In this document: positions 44,414 to 54,900 of the stretch, piece after piece
Numbering within the stretch: position 1 is the stretch's first letter
Layout: every line of letters begins with the position of its first letter
Origin: Colius striatus
Lineage: Eukaryota; Chordata; Aves; Coliiformes; Coliidae
Reading direction: 5' to 3'
Length of the DNA: 64,000 nt
NCBI RefSeq assembly: GCF_028858725.1
Contig: NC_084781.1
Coordinates: forward strand, 2,922,513 to 2,986,512
Notes under the pieces: model-generated
The model's database searches: none
What the model was told of the DNA's origin: nothing
The model's input: the letters and a program-made list of their open reading frames with translations, nothing else
Translations under genes and position numbers: made by a program

Positions 44414-44463
44414 GGGGATGGGGTGCTGGGGGGGCCCGGGGGGGGAAGGACGTGGTGGGGAGG
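44414..44463 (+). promoter_or_regulatory. G-quadruplex-prone downstream element after NTM poly(A) site
   Basis: Five runs of four or more G (starting at 44414, 44420, 44428, 44438 and about 44457) with short spacers lie 80-130 bp past the poly(A) hexamer on the transcribed sense strand. Such G-rich tracts are known pause or termination aids downstream of poly(A) sites; that role here is inferred. Confidence 0.45.
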
Positions 44464-44760
44464 GATCTCCAAATCGCCACAGCAGGCTGGGGGAGCATCA
44501 GAGATACAGTGCCTGGACCTCACCAGTGAGCCCCCGTGCAGGTAAGGCTTTGGTAAGTAGACGGGGAGGCTGTGCAGAGCAGCTTCACCCTATTCCCCCC
44601 CGACCCCAGCTGCTGAGAGCCCCCAAATCTTTCCATTCAGCCCTCCTGCCAGCGATGCACCGTCACCGGGGATGCTCAGGAGCAGCCGAAGTCAGTGCCA
44701 GGAGGAGGAGGAGGACAGGCAGCGATGAGAGGTGGGTGGTGCAAAGCTGCGGTGGGACAC

Positions 44761-45020
44761 AGCTCAGGCACAGGCACAGCCCGTCGTCCCTGCAGGTCTC
44801 GGGCTCGTCTCAGTGCTTTTAGCTCGGGCATAGGCACAGCTTGGTCTGTGCAGGTGTGAGGGTTGTTTGTGCAGGTGTCAGGGCTGTTTGTGCAGGTGTG
44901 AGGGTTGGTTGTTTGTCTGTGCAGGTGTCAGGGTTGTCTGTGCAGTGTCCCAGTGTTTTCAGACTGAGCATAGGTGCGTCTCGTTGTCTGTGCAGGCGTC
45001 GGGCTCCTCTCAGCTGGTGT
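44761..45020. repeat. Nested minisatellite (about 60-bp unit with inner 21-bp unit), intergenic
   Basis: A degenerate unit of roughly 60 bp (AGCTCAGGCACAGGCACAGC start) recurs at 44761, 44821 and about 44961. Within the second unit a 21-bp motif, GCAGGTGT(G/C)AGGGTTGTTT, repeats at 44850, 44871, 44892, 44921 and 44941. The array is G/T-rich on the plus strand, just after the NTM 3' end. Confidence 0.65.
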
Positions 45021-46782
45021 CTTGGTTTTTGGCTGGAAGTTACTTGGTGTGTTCCTGAGCCTCAGTTGTCGTCTCCAGGGCCTCATCTCCTCAGTGTGGG
45101 TTTGCAGGATGAGGAGCTGATTGTGAGCGATGATGGGGGCCATTTTGTTGGGTTTTTCTTAACTTCTTGAACCTAAGTGAGTTTGTGTAAGCTGTGACAG
45201 GAACAGAGAGCAAAAGGGAGCAGGCAAAGGAAGAGCTGGGCCCAAAGGCTTTGTGGCACGTCCCAAGGAAGGGACAAGGCAGGGAGGACATGGGAACAGG
45301 GGAGCTGGGCATGAGCCCCCCCTCTCAGGACGGCACAGGGGGAAGCAGCCACGGGGCTGTGGTTTATAGCAGAGTGCTGTGGCCACTTTTGTCTTTGACA
45401 GTGGATGTTCCTTTGTGTCTCCCAAGAGAAAACAAGCTGGTGGAGTTGTTTGTGCAGGATGAGCAGGCCAGGAGTGGGGAGGGAGACCCATCTGGGTACA
45501 GAGGTAACAGGGCTGCGTCCCTCACCTCCCCTCTGCCTGTTTTTGGCTCTAGGTGAGAGGTTGAGGAGCATCAGATGCCAGAGTCTGAGGGACTAAGAGT
45601 GTCAGAGACTGCTCTGTGGATGCATTGATGTATTCATTTATTGACATATGTACAGGGGAAACTGGAGCTCCCAGCCTGAAACTCACCCTCTGTCCCTTGT
45701 CCTTGGGCACAGGAAGGGACCTAAGCAGGGATCCGTGTCCACAGATGCACAGGGGGGGGGCGTGGGGGTTGTCCCGTGCCCTTTGTGCCAGGGTCTGACT
45801 GTTCCCTTTCCAAACCCCTCTCCTGGAGAGGCTGGCAGGTTTTGGGAAGCACTTACCTTTCTGCCAGGGGACAGCAGAGGAGTCCCTGTTGTACAGAGTC
45901 GTGGCAGCTCAGAGCAGCACCAGGAAGGAGCCATTTGTCGTGGGCTTTGGGGATAAACCCTCAGGGCAAAGCTCTTCATGCCAGGGAAGGTGAAGAGAGA
46001 CCCGCTCCCACCGAGGGGTCTGCACAGGGGAAGCGACTCCTGTCCCCCCTCGCTCCCCCACGGCCTCCCCATCACGAGACACAGGGCCAGGGGACCTCAG
46101 CCTTGGGCTTTGCCGTCAGGAACGGGGACTGCCCCGGTCTGTGGCCACACAGGCTCTGTGTTGGTGGCACGCAGCAATGAGGGGACTTGCTTCCCAGTTT
46201 GTTCCCCCATGGGTCCTGAAGTCTCGTGGTGGCTGGTCCCAGGGAAGCTTCTGGAATGTTTCCTCCTGGTTGATGGGGTAAAGTGCAGCATCTCCCGGTG
46301 AGTGGAGGTCATGGCCTGTGCTTCAGGGTGAGCCTGTCGTTGTGTGGGCAGACACAGAGGGTTGTGGCTCCTTCCACTCCCGGTCGTTGCTGTCTCTGTC
46401 CGAGGAAGGACGTGTTGTCCATGTCAGACGCTGTCTGATCATGACTGGAAGCGAGTCATCCATGGAGATCCCTGGCATGGAGTAGGGGTAGTTGAGAGCA
46501 GATATTGTTATGAGATGACGGAGAGGATTCCAGGAGCTGCTGGAAGGAGACTCTGCCCCGTTCCAACGCAGGTGAGCGTTGAGAGCAACAGCGGTCCTTA
46601 CCCAGCAGGGGCTCGGCAACAGGTACGTGCCCGTCGGCGGATGGAGGCTCGGGGGGACCCCTCATTCCCAGGGGAGGAGGGTGAGGGAGCTCGACTGTCA
46701 CAGAGGCTCTGCCTAATCACCAGGTGAGGCTGCAGGAGCAGCAGAGGCCCCAGCACTCAGGAGACCTGAGTGGGCATGGCGT

Positions 46783-46798
46783 CCCTCCCCGGGGAGGG
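46783..46798. repeat. 16-bp perfect palindrome CCCTCCCCGGGGAGGG
   Basis: This perfect inverted repeat lies about 46 bp beyond the OPCML poly(A) hexamer in the direction of OPCML transcription. It could form a GC hairpin in the readthrough transcript of either gene. Function is unknown. Confidence 0.5.
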
Positions 46799-46824
46799 GG
46801 GGGCACACGAAGCAAAGCCCCGAA

Positions 46825-48894
46825 GGTACAAAGTTCGTCAAACTTTATTGATACACTGCACAATCACAACCATCTCTTATTCTTGCCGAATTAGAAAAGG
46901 TTACAACTACAATGTAACATGCACAAATCTCAGGTAGTATAGCCACCCTTGGAATACAATGATCGACGGAAACTCGGAGACCGGCCGCGCCCCTGCCAAG
47001 GCGTCCGGCCTCAGACAGCCAACACGTTCCTCACAATGGCACGTTACATGGCACGAGAAAGTCGAACGCCGTCCCGGCAGAGGACGGGGAGGGGGGAGGC
47101 GGTGCATGGGGCAGGGCCGGCATCGCGGCGTCGCCTCCGCTGTCCCCACGTGTCCGGGGATGGAGGAGCTGGGGGGTTGCTGCGGTGGGGCCGTTTGGCT
47201 CAGCTCGGGCAGCGGCTGTGCCCCACGGCAGAGGCGGCAGCGGGACGGGACGCCGCGGGACAAGGGGAGCGCAGGCCGGGTCCCTGCCCCTCAGGTGAGC
47301 CACCGCCTCGGGTCATTCGGGGTTGTTTTTGTCAGTCAGCCACAGCAGACGCTGAGCAGCAGGATGCGGGGGCAGGGAGAGTCCTTTCTGTAGCTGTTGG
47401 TTCCGCGCCGGGCCGAGGAGGGGTCGCGGCTGCATAGAGGACGGGGCAGTGGCAGGTCACGGCTCCGGGGCTGGGTGCTTCATCCATCTTGTGTGTCAGC
47501 CTCGGCCTCCTCGCAGCAAGACAGAGGGTTGATGAGGCAAAGGGGGTTTTTTGAGCATGGAGGTTTGGGCAGCGGCAGCGTTTGCACGGGAAAGGCGGCG
47601 TGTGCGGTCGTGGCTCTTGAGCCGCCGGGTGAGGGATGCTGCACACGCTGAGCTGTGCAGTCGAGTCTCCCCGCTGCAGGCACAGGGTTGGGCACTGCCA
47701 CTGTGTGTGTGAGACTCTTCAGAGGGGCCTGTCCCCAGAGTAGGACCCTAAAACCTTCCCACGCAGCCACGGGGTGTCAGGAGGAGGAAGCAGAGGGAGG
47801 GAGTGTGGGTGCATGTGTGGTGTTGTTGTGTTGCAGCAGGGTGAGAGCCAGAGGCATGGGCACCATCCCCATCTGTGCCACGCCGTAGCAACTGAGCTCA
47901 CCCTGCTCCATGGGGGTGGAACACAGGGGGCTGCCCTTGGACAGGAGCACGTGGTTGGTCGGTGTGAGACAGCAAAGTCGCAGCTCAGGGCTGGCTCCTG
48001 TTTTCTCCCATCCCTCAGAGAGGCAGAGACACGGGGCCAATGGTAGGAAGAGGCAACAGCAGGAGACAGACCAAGGAGGAGCAGTGCAGCCGAGGAGCAG
48101 ACCTCTGGGCTGAGTGTGTGGTCCCAGCCCCTATGGGTGCACAGGGACGGGCACAAGAGTCAGAGCCATGGTGCTAGGTCCTGGTCACAGGCTGCTTTGC
48201 AGTGCCATTTACTGCCTCTGCCCAGCGGTGCCAGTGCTGTGCTTTTTGATGTGCAGGTTGGAAAAGAAACCCCAGAGGCACCTCGGGCTGAGGTTTGACC
48301 CGGGGGTTGGTGTCCAGGGCAACGGCCTGGCTGCCAAAGGGAAGGCTCCAGTCTGAGGGCTGCCAGCAGAGTCCAGGGCTGCCGTCCCCGGGAGAGCAGC
48401 CTCGCGGTGTCGGGACAGTGTGTGGTTTTTGGGGAAGCCAGGAGCGAGAGCGGCGTGACCCTGGATGGACAACCAGCTGTGTGGGGCGAGCCCCGAGGGA
48501 CAGGGGGTGGGATGGGCCCCCCGGGGCTCTTGGAGAGCTTTGGTGGTGACGACTGACATTCAGGAGCGAGGGGGCTGAAGGCAGAGCCGGGCCGGGGGGA
48601 GGCTTCAACCTGGTTGTCTTTTCGGGCATCGGCGGCTTTAGCGGGACGACGAGACGCACGTCCCCGGCGGGTCCGAGCGGCACCTGCACCCCAGCGCCGT
48701 GCCCGGCCCCGGGGAGCCCCGGCCGTGCCGTGCCGCGGCCCCGGCGGCGGGTGGCAGTCTGGTGGCACGCGGTGGGGTCTGTACAGCGTAACCGGCGGCC
48801 GCGGCTCCGACCGAGAGCAGTCCCCGGGGGGCTGGGCTGCGCCGGGCCGGGCCGAGCCCGCCGCGGGGGCCTCCCGGGACCCTCCGCTCCCTTA
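46825..48894 (-). other. OPCML: OPCML 3' untranslated region
   Basis: About 2.07 kb run from the OPCML stop (48895-48897) to the AATAAA at 46849-46844. The stop-proximal half and 46960-47300 are GC- and CpG-rich, and the distal 100 bp are AT-rich. No transposon fragment was recognised. The long antisense and sense frames (for example 48174-49169 minus) simply reflect GC-rich composition. The extent is inferred from signals only. Confidence 0.7.
46844..46849 (-). promoter_or_regulatory. OPCML: Poly(A) signal AATAAA of OPCML
   Basis: TTTATT on the plus strand is AATAAA on the minus strand, in the context GTATCAATAAAGTTTG. Cleavage is expected some 10-25 bp further left, near 46820-46834. The sequence to its right (46850-46950) is AT-rich and 3'UTR-like. 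I saw no other AATAAA or ATTAAA on the minus strand between the stop codon and this site. Confidence 0.75.
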
Positions 48895-48995
48895 TCAAAA
48901 GTCGAGCAGGAGGCAGGCGAGCAGGGCGGCCCAGAGGCAGAGGCCGGCGGCTGTCCGGGACGCCGCGTTGCCGCCATCGTGTACCGCTCCAGGCC
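48895..48995 (-). CDS. OPCML: OPCML terminal coding exon, GPI-attachment signal
   Basis: The acceptor on the minus strand is CCGCACAG ending at 48996. With the split Gly codon the exon reads [15 protein letters not shown], then a hydrophobic run ([16 protein letters not shown]) ending DF and TGA (48897-48895). The small-residue cluster (GGNAAS) is a credible omega-site region, and the hydrophobic stretch is longer and cleaner than in NTM. The coding part is 101 bp, as in NTM. The exon sits inside a CpG-rich block (about 48560-49080). Confidence 0.95.
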
Positions 48996-51900
48996 CTGTG
49001 CGGGGAAGAGAAGGGCAAGGGCAGCGTTAAGGGCAGCGCGGAGCGGAGGGAACCCTCCTCCCTCCCATCCCCACGCTGCTTCGCGTCCCGTCATGTTCCC
49101 CCTCTGTGTTTGCCCTTTGTGGGGTTGGGGAGGCAGGGACAAAGCCTGAGGAACCTTCAGGGCAGGCACAGCCCTCGTCTGAGGAGGATGATGCCCAGGG
49201 CAGGCTCCGGGCCAGCCTCAGCATGCTTGGAGGCGGCTCTCCTTGGAGAGCCCGTGTCAGGCTCCCACAGCCGTGTTTGGGCTGGGAAACGCAGGTCCCC
49301 AGGCTGGTAGAGTGGGGATGGGGACACAGTTGAGTCGGGAGCAGAGCATCGTGGCACAGGAAGGTCTTTAACAGGGGGCTTTAGTGTCTTTAGCAGGAGC
49401 TCAGCAGACCCACAGGAGCAGAGTGGGAGCTACTCAACCCCGGGGTGAGCAACCTGGGTGAGCGCAGAGCAAAGCTGAGCACGACACCCACCAGGCCTGC
49501 GCAGCCCAAGCCCACTGCAACGCATCTGACCCCGAGCAGAGCACACCAGACCTGACTGCCACCAGGTACCCATGAGGAGAGCCACAGAAGCCCCGTCAGC
49601 ACACAGGTGAGCACATTTCAGATCTTTTTTGCAGGCAGGGTGTTGTACAAGGCTGGAGGGGGGGAACACCAGGACATGCCACCCTCTCCACACTCCAGTG
49701 CTGCTCTGTCTGCTCACTGCCCTCACCTCCCAGCTCTTTACATTCCTCTCTGAGGCCTCCTCACCCTCCAGACAGGCGACAGCAGTTTACTCCTCACTAG
49801 ACAAAGGGAGCTGCCCCTCCTGCATCCAGGCTGTGGATAAGCACGTGGAACAGCCCCAGCAGACACCCACACATGGTTTTTTTTGCAGAAGGATGCTGTG
49901 AGGGACACCAGAAATACTCCATCCACTGCCAGCCCTCCATCCACTCATCAGAGGACTGCATCTTCCTCAGGGAGGACATTCCCTTCTGTCCACAGCTGAC
50001 ACCCACAAGCTCCTGCCTCAGCCTTTCCCCCCTGCACTCTGTTGCTTCTCCAGGTGTCACATCACATCTCCAGCTGGAGCCCAGTGAAGCCAGTGAGCAC
50101 CTCAGCATCTGACAGACACATCCTCTCTGTGCAGGAGGGCTCCATGCTCCTACTCTTCAGCACACTGAGAAGCCCACAGCACCAAACAAAGGCAGCAACT
50201 CTTCACCACTCCACTCTTCCATCTCTGCCTGGCTGTTCAGCCACCAGCCTCCCTTCCTTCCTCCTCCTTGCTGCAGAGAGAACTGGGCACCTACCGTAGA
50301 GGATGATGCTGGCGTTGGTGTTGCCCAGCTTGTTGGTGGCCACGCAGGTGTAGTTGCCATAGTCCTTCTCCGACACGTTGAAGAAGGTGAGGGTGGAGAG
50401 GCGGCCCTTGCTCTCGATGCGCACGCCCTCCAGCCCGTTCGCTAACCTGGGGGGCACAGGGGGGCGTGGGGAGGTGGGTCAGTGGGGGGCTTTTCAGGCT
50501 GGAATGAAGGCTTGAACTTAAAGTGTTTTGCAACCAAAATGACTCCGTGATTCTTTGCTATCTCACCCCTTCCCCTCTCAGCATCACACTGCTACATCCC
50601 CCATCTGGTTCCCCAACAGACCCTCCTCTCCCCAGCCCCCAAAACACACCCCAATCCCCCCCACAGCCCCTCACCTGGTGTCCTCCTTGAACCACTGAAA
50701 CTCTGCCAGGGGCACAGCCGAGGCCTCGCACTGCAGGATGCCCTTCTGCCCCACCGAGGCACCCGTGTTCTTGGCGTTGGAGATGTACGGCGGGTCTGCA
50801 GGGACACCGCGCACCGTCAGCCGCCAGGCTGCTCCACCTGCCCACCCTGACACCCCCAAATCCCCCCAATACTCACAGTTGACGGTGACTTTGACTTTCC
50901 TGACGTCGGGCATGGCCACGTCGTTGACGGCGCTGCACTCGTACTCGCCCGACTGCTCCCGCGTGATGCCCGTGATCTCCAGGTACTCATCCTCGCTCAC
51001 AAAGCCCTGGCCTGGACATGTCCCACACACACACAGTCATCACTTGCTGCTGCCACAGTCTCCCTCCCGTCCCTCATCTCCCCAGCAAACACAGCTGCTG
51101 TCCCCTGGCTACGAGGTGGGTGTTGGAAGGTGGGGGGCCCTTTTCTTTGCAGTGCCCGGTGCCAGGCACAAGCTGGAACATGGGAAGCTCTGGTGAAAAC
51201 ATGGACTCATGGGCAGCTGGAGATCTCTCTTCCAGAGCTCACCCAGTTCAACTGGCCTGCAGCAGCAGGTCTACCTTGATCATACCTCAGAGGAACATGT
51301 CCAGGTTGGCATAGACAGCATCCAGAGGAGACCCCACACGCTCCCTGGGATGGGGGAGTTGAATCTCTTCCTCTGGAGGCTTCCAAACCCACTTGGACTT
51401 TGTCCTGTGCTCCCTGATTGAGGGGAACCTGCTTTAGAAGGTTCCTGGGCTGGATATGAGCTTTGGATCTCCCTTGCAACCCCTCCCCCCTCTTGCTTCT
51501 ATGATTTTAGATACCACCTAATAAAGAGCTAATAAAGAATCAACAAGACTCCTCATGTACCTCCCCGTGCACACCAAAGGGGAGGCACCTGCACCCTCTA
51601 CAGCAGCTACCACTGTGGCCCACCACCCTGAACATATTCCTAGGGCTGTCCAGATGGCTGTCCACCCATCCCACAGGGGTGCAATGAGACCCTCCCATGT
51701 CACCCCCACCACCGGTTCACCCCAGGAGTGGGGTCTCACCTTTCCCGGAGAGGTGCCGCCACGTGACCGTGGGCTCCGGCCTCCCAAAGGCCAAGCACAT
51801 GAGGGTGACGCTGCTGCCCTCGTTCACCGTGATGTCTGAGGAGATGTTCACAATCTGGGGGGGCACTGCAACACACAAACAGCAGCAGAGAACACACACT

Positions 51901-54900
51901 GAGGGTGGGCACCCCCCGGACGGGGCAGGTGCGAATCCCACCCTGGACATCAGCCCCTGGATGGCAAAGTGGGAGCTCAGAGATGGTTCTCAAGCCCCAG
52001 TGAGGGTCACACCAAGCACGACACACCTCATTAGCAGAAATGCAGCACAGCTGCTGCACACTCTCCCTAGCAGTAATGCAGCCAAGCTGCAACACACCCT
52101 CATGAGCAGTAAAGCAGCAGCACCGAGCCACACGACATCTCTAATGACACCCAGAGATTTCACACCAAGCATGAGCCACCTACACTGTGTGGCACTGACA
52201 GTGAGCACCCTGAGTGGCAGGAACTCAGCAGCCCCAAGCCACTCCCTCATTAGCAGTAATGCAGCACAGCTCAGCCGCATCCTCAGCAGTAATGCAGCAC
52301 AGCTGAGGCATCCCATCACTAGCTGTAACACAACACACCTGAGGCACAGAATGTGGGGTACAGAAGGGGCACAAAACAGCCACTAACACACATGTAATGT
52401 CACCCAAAATCATCCCCACATCATCAGCTAGCCCCTAATCAGCACACCTGTGCAGCACCACTTCAATAGTACACACACACACACACACACAGATACACCT
52501 CCCCCACACACACCCACCGACACATACACACACCCCCCCAATAGACACACATCCACCCACACATACACACACCCACACATCCACCCACACATACACCCCA
52601 CATATAGACACACACCCCCACACATCCACCCACACACACATACACAAACCCACAACCCCCCCCCACACAGAGACATATGACCACCCAGACACACCCCCAC
52701 ACATACACACACCCACATACCCCACACACACCCACATACCCTCCACACATACACACCCACATACACCCCACACACAGACACACACCCACATACACTGACA
52801 CACACGCCCCCACACATCCACCCACCCACAGACACAAACCCACAACCCCCCCACACACCCACACAGAGACATACAACCACCCAGACACACCCCCACACAT
52901 ACACACACCCACACAGGCGCACACAGCCAGACACACACACACACACACACACACACAGATGCACACACACACACAAAATTTATTTTACCAGCTGCACACC
53001 TCAGACCTTTGCACATCTGACGTGCAACTGCTGTTCCTCCTGCTCATCATCACCTTCCACTCCATGAGGACAGTCTCTCCCACACCTCTGATGAGCTGAG
53101 GAGCTCTGATGAGCTCACTAGGAGACAGCTGACACCTCAGGCCTCTTCCAGTCCCCCATCAGCCACTTACCCACATCCATTTGTGGGATTCATCCCTGTA
53201 CAGTTACAAAAACAACCTCCCCACACAGTCTGCGACCACAACGCTGTGAGATTTACTGGTGTTAACAGCAAAGGGACTGATGAGTCCCTGTGGACCTCTC
53301 TGTCCAACCCAGGACAGCTGACCATGCCCAGGACCAACCCCTCACCACACATCACTTAAATGAACCAGGGGCATCCAGAGCGCAGTGCTCGGCACCATCT
53401 CCCCTTTTCCTCCAGCTTGCTTTTCACCTAGAGATGGGGAAAGCAATCAAAGCAAACCTCAGAGTGTTATACCTACTGCATAACCACCTGTCAGGGAATT
53501 TATGAACAATTAGGAAGTGAGAGTGCTTCCCAGGGAGCTATTTCTGCACACACAGACACGTTCTTTCTGCTTGGAAATATAACAGGGAAACAACTTCTGC
53601 AGCTCTCTCCCCTCTCCCCCTGTTTTGCTGTTTGCAGTAATTAATCAGCTGTCTGTTCCAGTGCCCTGTGGCATATCCCAACACCTCCTGGACAATTTGG
53701 AGCAGCCTCCAGCCCCAGGACAGTCTCAGGGTGCTCCTCATCCTGTCCTGCTAAGTGAGGCAATACCAGTTGTGGCATCTGACATCACATCATCCCCTTA
53801 CCTTGCTCCTTAAGTGGACAAAAGAAAACCATCCCAAACCAAACATCTCAAATACAAATGAAGCTGCTCTGGAGCTCACAGAGTGCCCAGAGCCACGCGC
53901 TCTCACCTTTTCCCTTCTCCAGGCTGAGCTGCATCTCCTGTACACCTTCTACACACTCCTTGCAACACACTGTCCAGCATTAACTACTAAGTAGTTAGTA
54001 TATCTAAGCACCTTTGTACATAAAGGCTGTTATTAGGTCTGTCCTGTCACAACAAAGAAGGCTGAGCCACTCCTCCTGCCTCACCACACTCTCTGCAGCC
54101 TCCAAAGGCCCTGTGGCATCAGCTCCTGCCTGGATATCAAAAGTGGCATGATAAAAACCAGGGAATCTGAAAACCAGCCTCAGTTTGCTTCTGAAATGCT
54201 TCCTGAAGAGCTACAGCAACATTGAGGGGCTCCACATGCAACAAGGGACCTGAGACCTGCTCTGGGACATCCTTAGGTGTGCTTGGAAAGCCAAGCACAG
54301 CAACAGCACCTCCCTGCTGCAAGGACAGACACTGGTCCTACCAAAAAGCCATCCCAAGATGCTGACTGCCAAAGCCACGGCCTCCACCAAAACACTGACC
54401 CTCTGCTCTGAAACACACCCCATGTCCTCACACAGCCCAGGAGGAGAATGGGGTGGTTCATCTTCTACTCATACAGCACTCAGCTCCTGTTCTCCCTCCG
54501 TTCCTAACCATCCTGCACCACCCTGACAGCATCCGCCCCATCGTCACCGTAAGAAGAGGAAAAGTGAGACAACAAACCCCCATCCCCCAGCCATCTACAC
54601 TGTTATAAACCCTTGTGAGCAGCTGCTGCAATGAACCCATCCAAGAGACATATTAATAAGGAGGCTGAGAGACGTTTACTGTTGACTGCGCCTCACGGGC
54701 AGAGTTGCCGCTGGGTTGCCAGGAGAGGAGGCCAGGCCTCGTGGCAGCACGAGTAAAACCCACTTGAATGCAAGGACAAAGAATCAATACTCCATCAGGC
54801 AACTCTTAATTTCCCACAATACGCATTAAATGAATGGAACCCTACACAGATGTTGGCACACACCTAGCACGGCCATGCCCCTGCCTCCTCAATGAAAAAA

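Larger units (their letters stand above)
44351..46824. other. Intergenic gap between convergent NTM and OPCML 3' ends
   Basis: About 2.5 kb separate the inferred cleavage sites. The gap contains the G-rich element, the nested minisatellite, unique sequence of moderate GC content from 45020 to 46780 in which I see no gene or repeat, and a 16-bp GC palindrome at 46783-46798 beside the OPCML end. Frames such as 45978-46301 show no family features. Confidence 0.7.

Noticed and set aside
48174..49169. 331-codon minus-strand open frame overlapping the OPCML GPI exon
   Set aside because: It is in a different frame from the true GPI tail (GPGAVHDGG to DF), is Pro/Arg-rich from CpG-rich DNA, and runs through the 3'UTR.
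52428..53016. Minus-strand Cys/Val/Gly-rich frames of 169-193 codons
   Set aside because: Direct translation of the GU-rich satellite; not a metallothionein or keratin-associated gene.
53990..54130. Possible further CR1 copy
   Set aside because: Some phrases resemble antisense CR1 (GGCTGAGCCACTCCTCC), but the order and density of hallmarks are insufficient.
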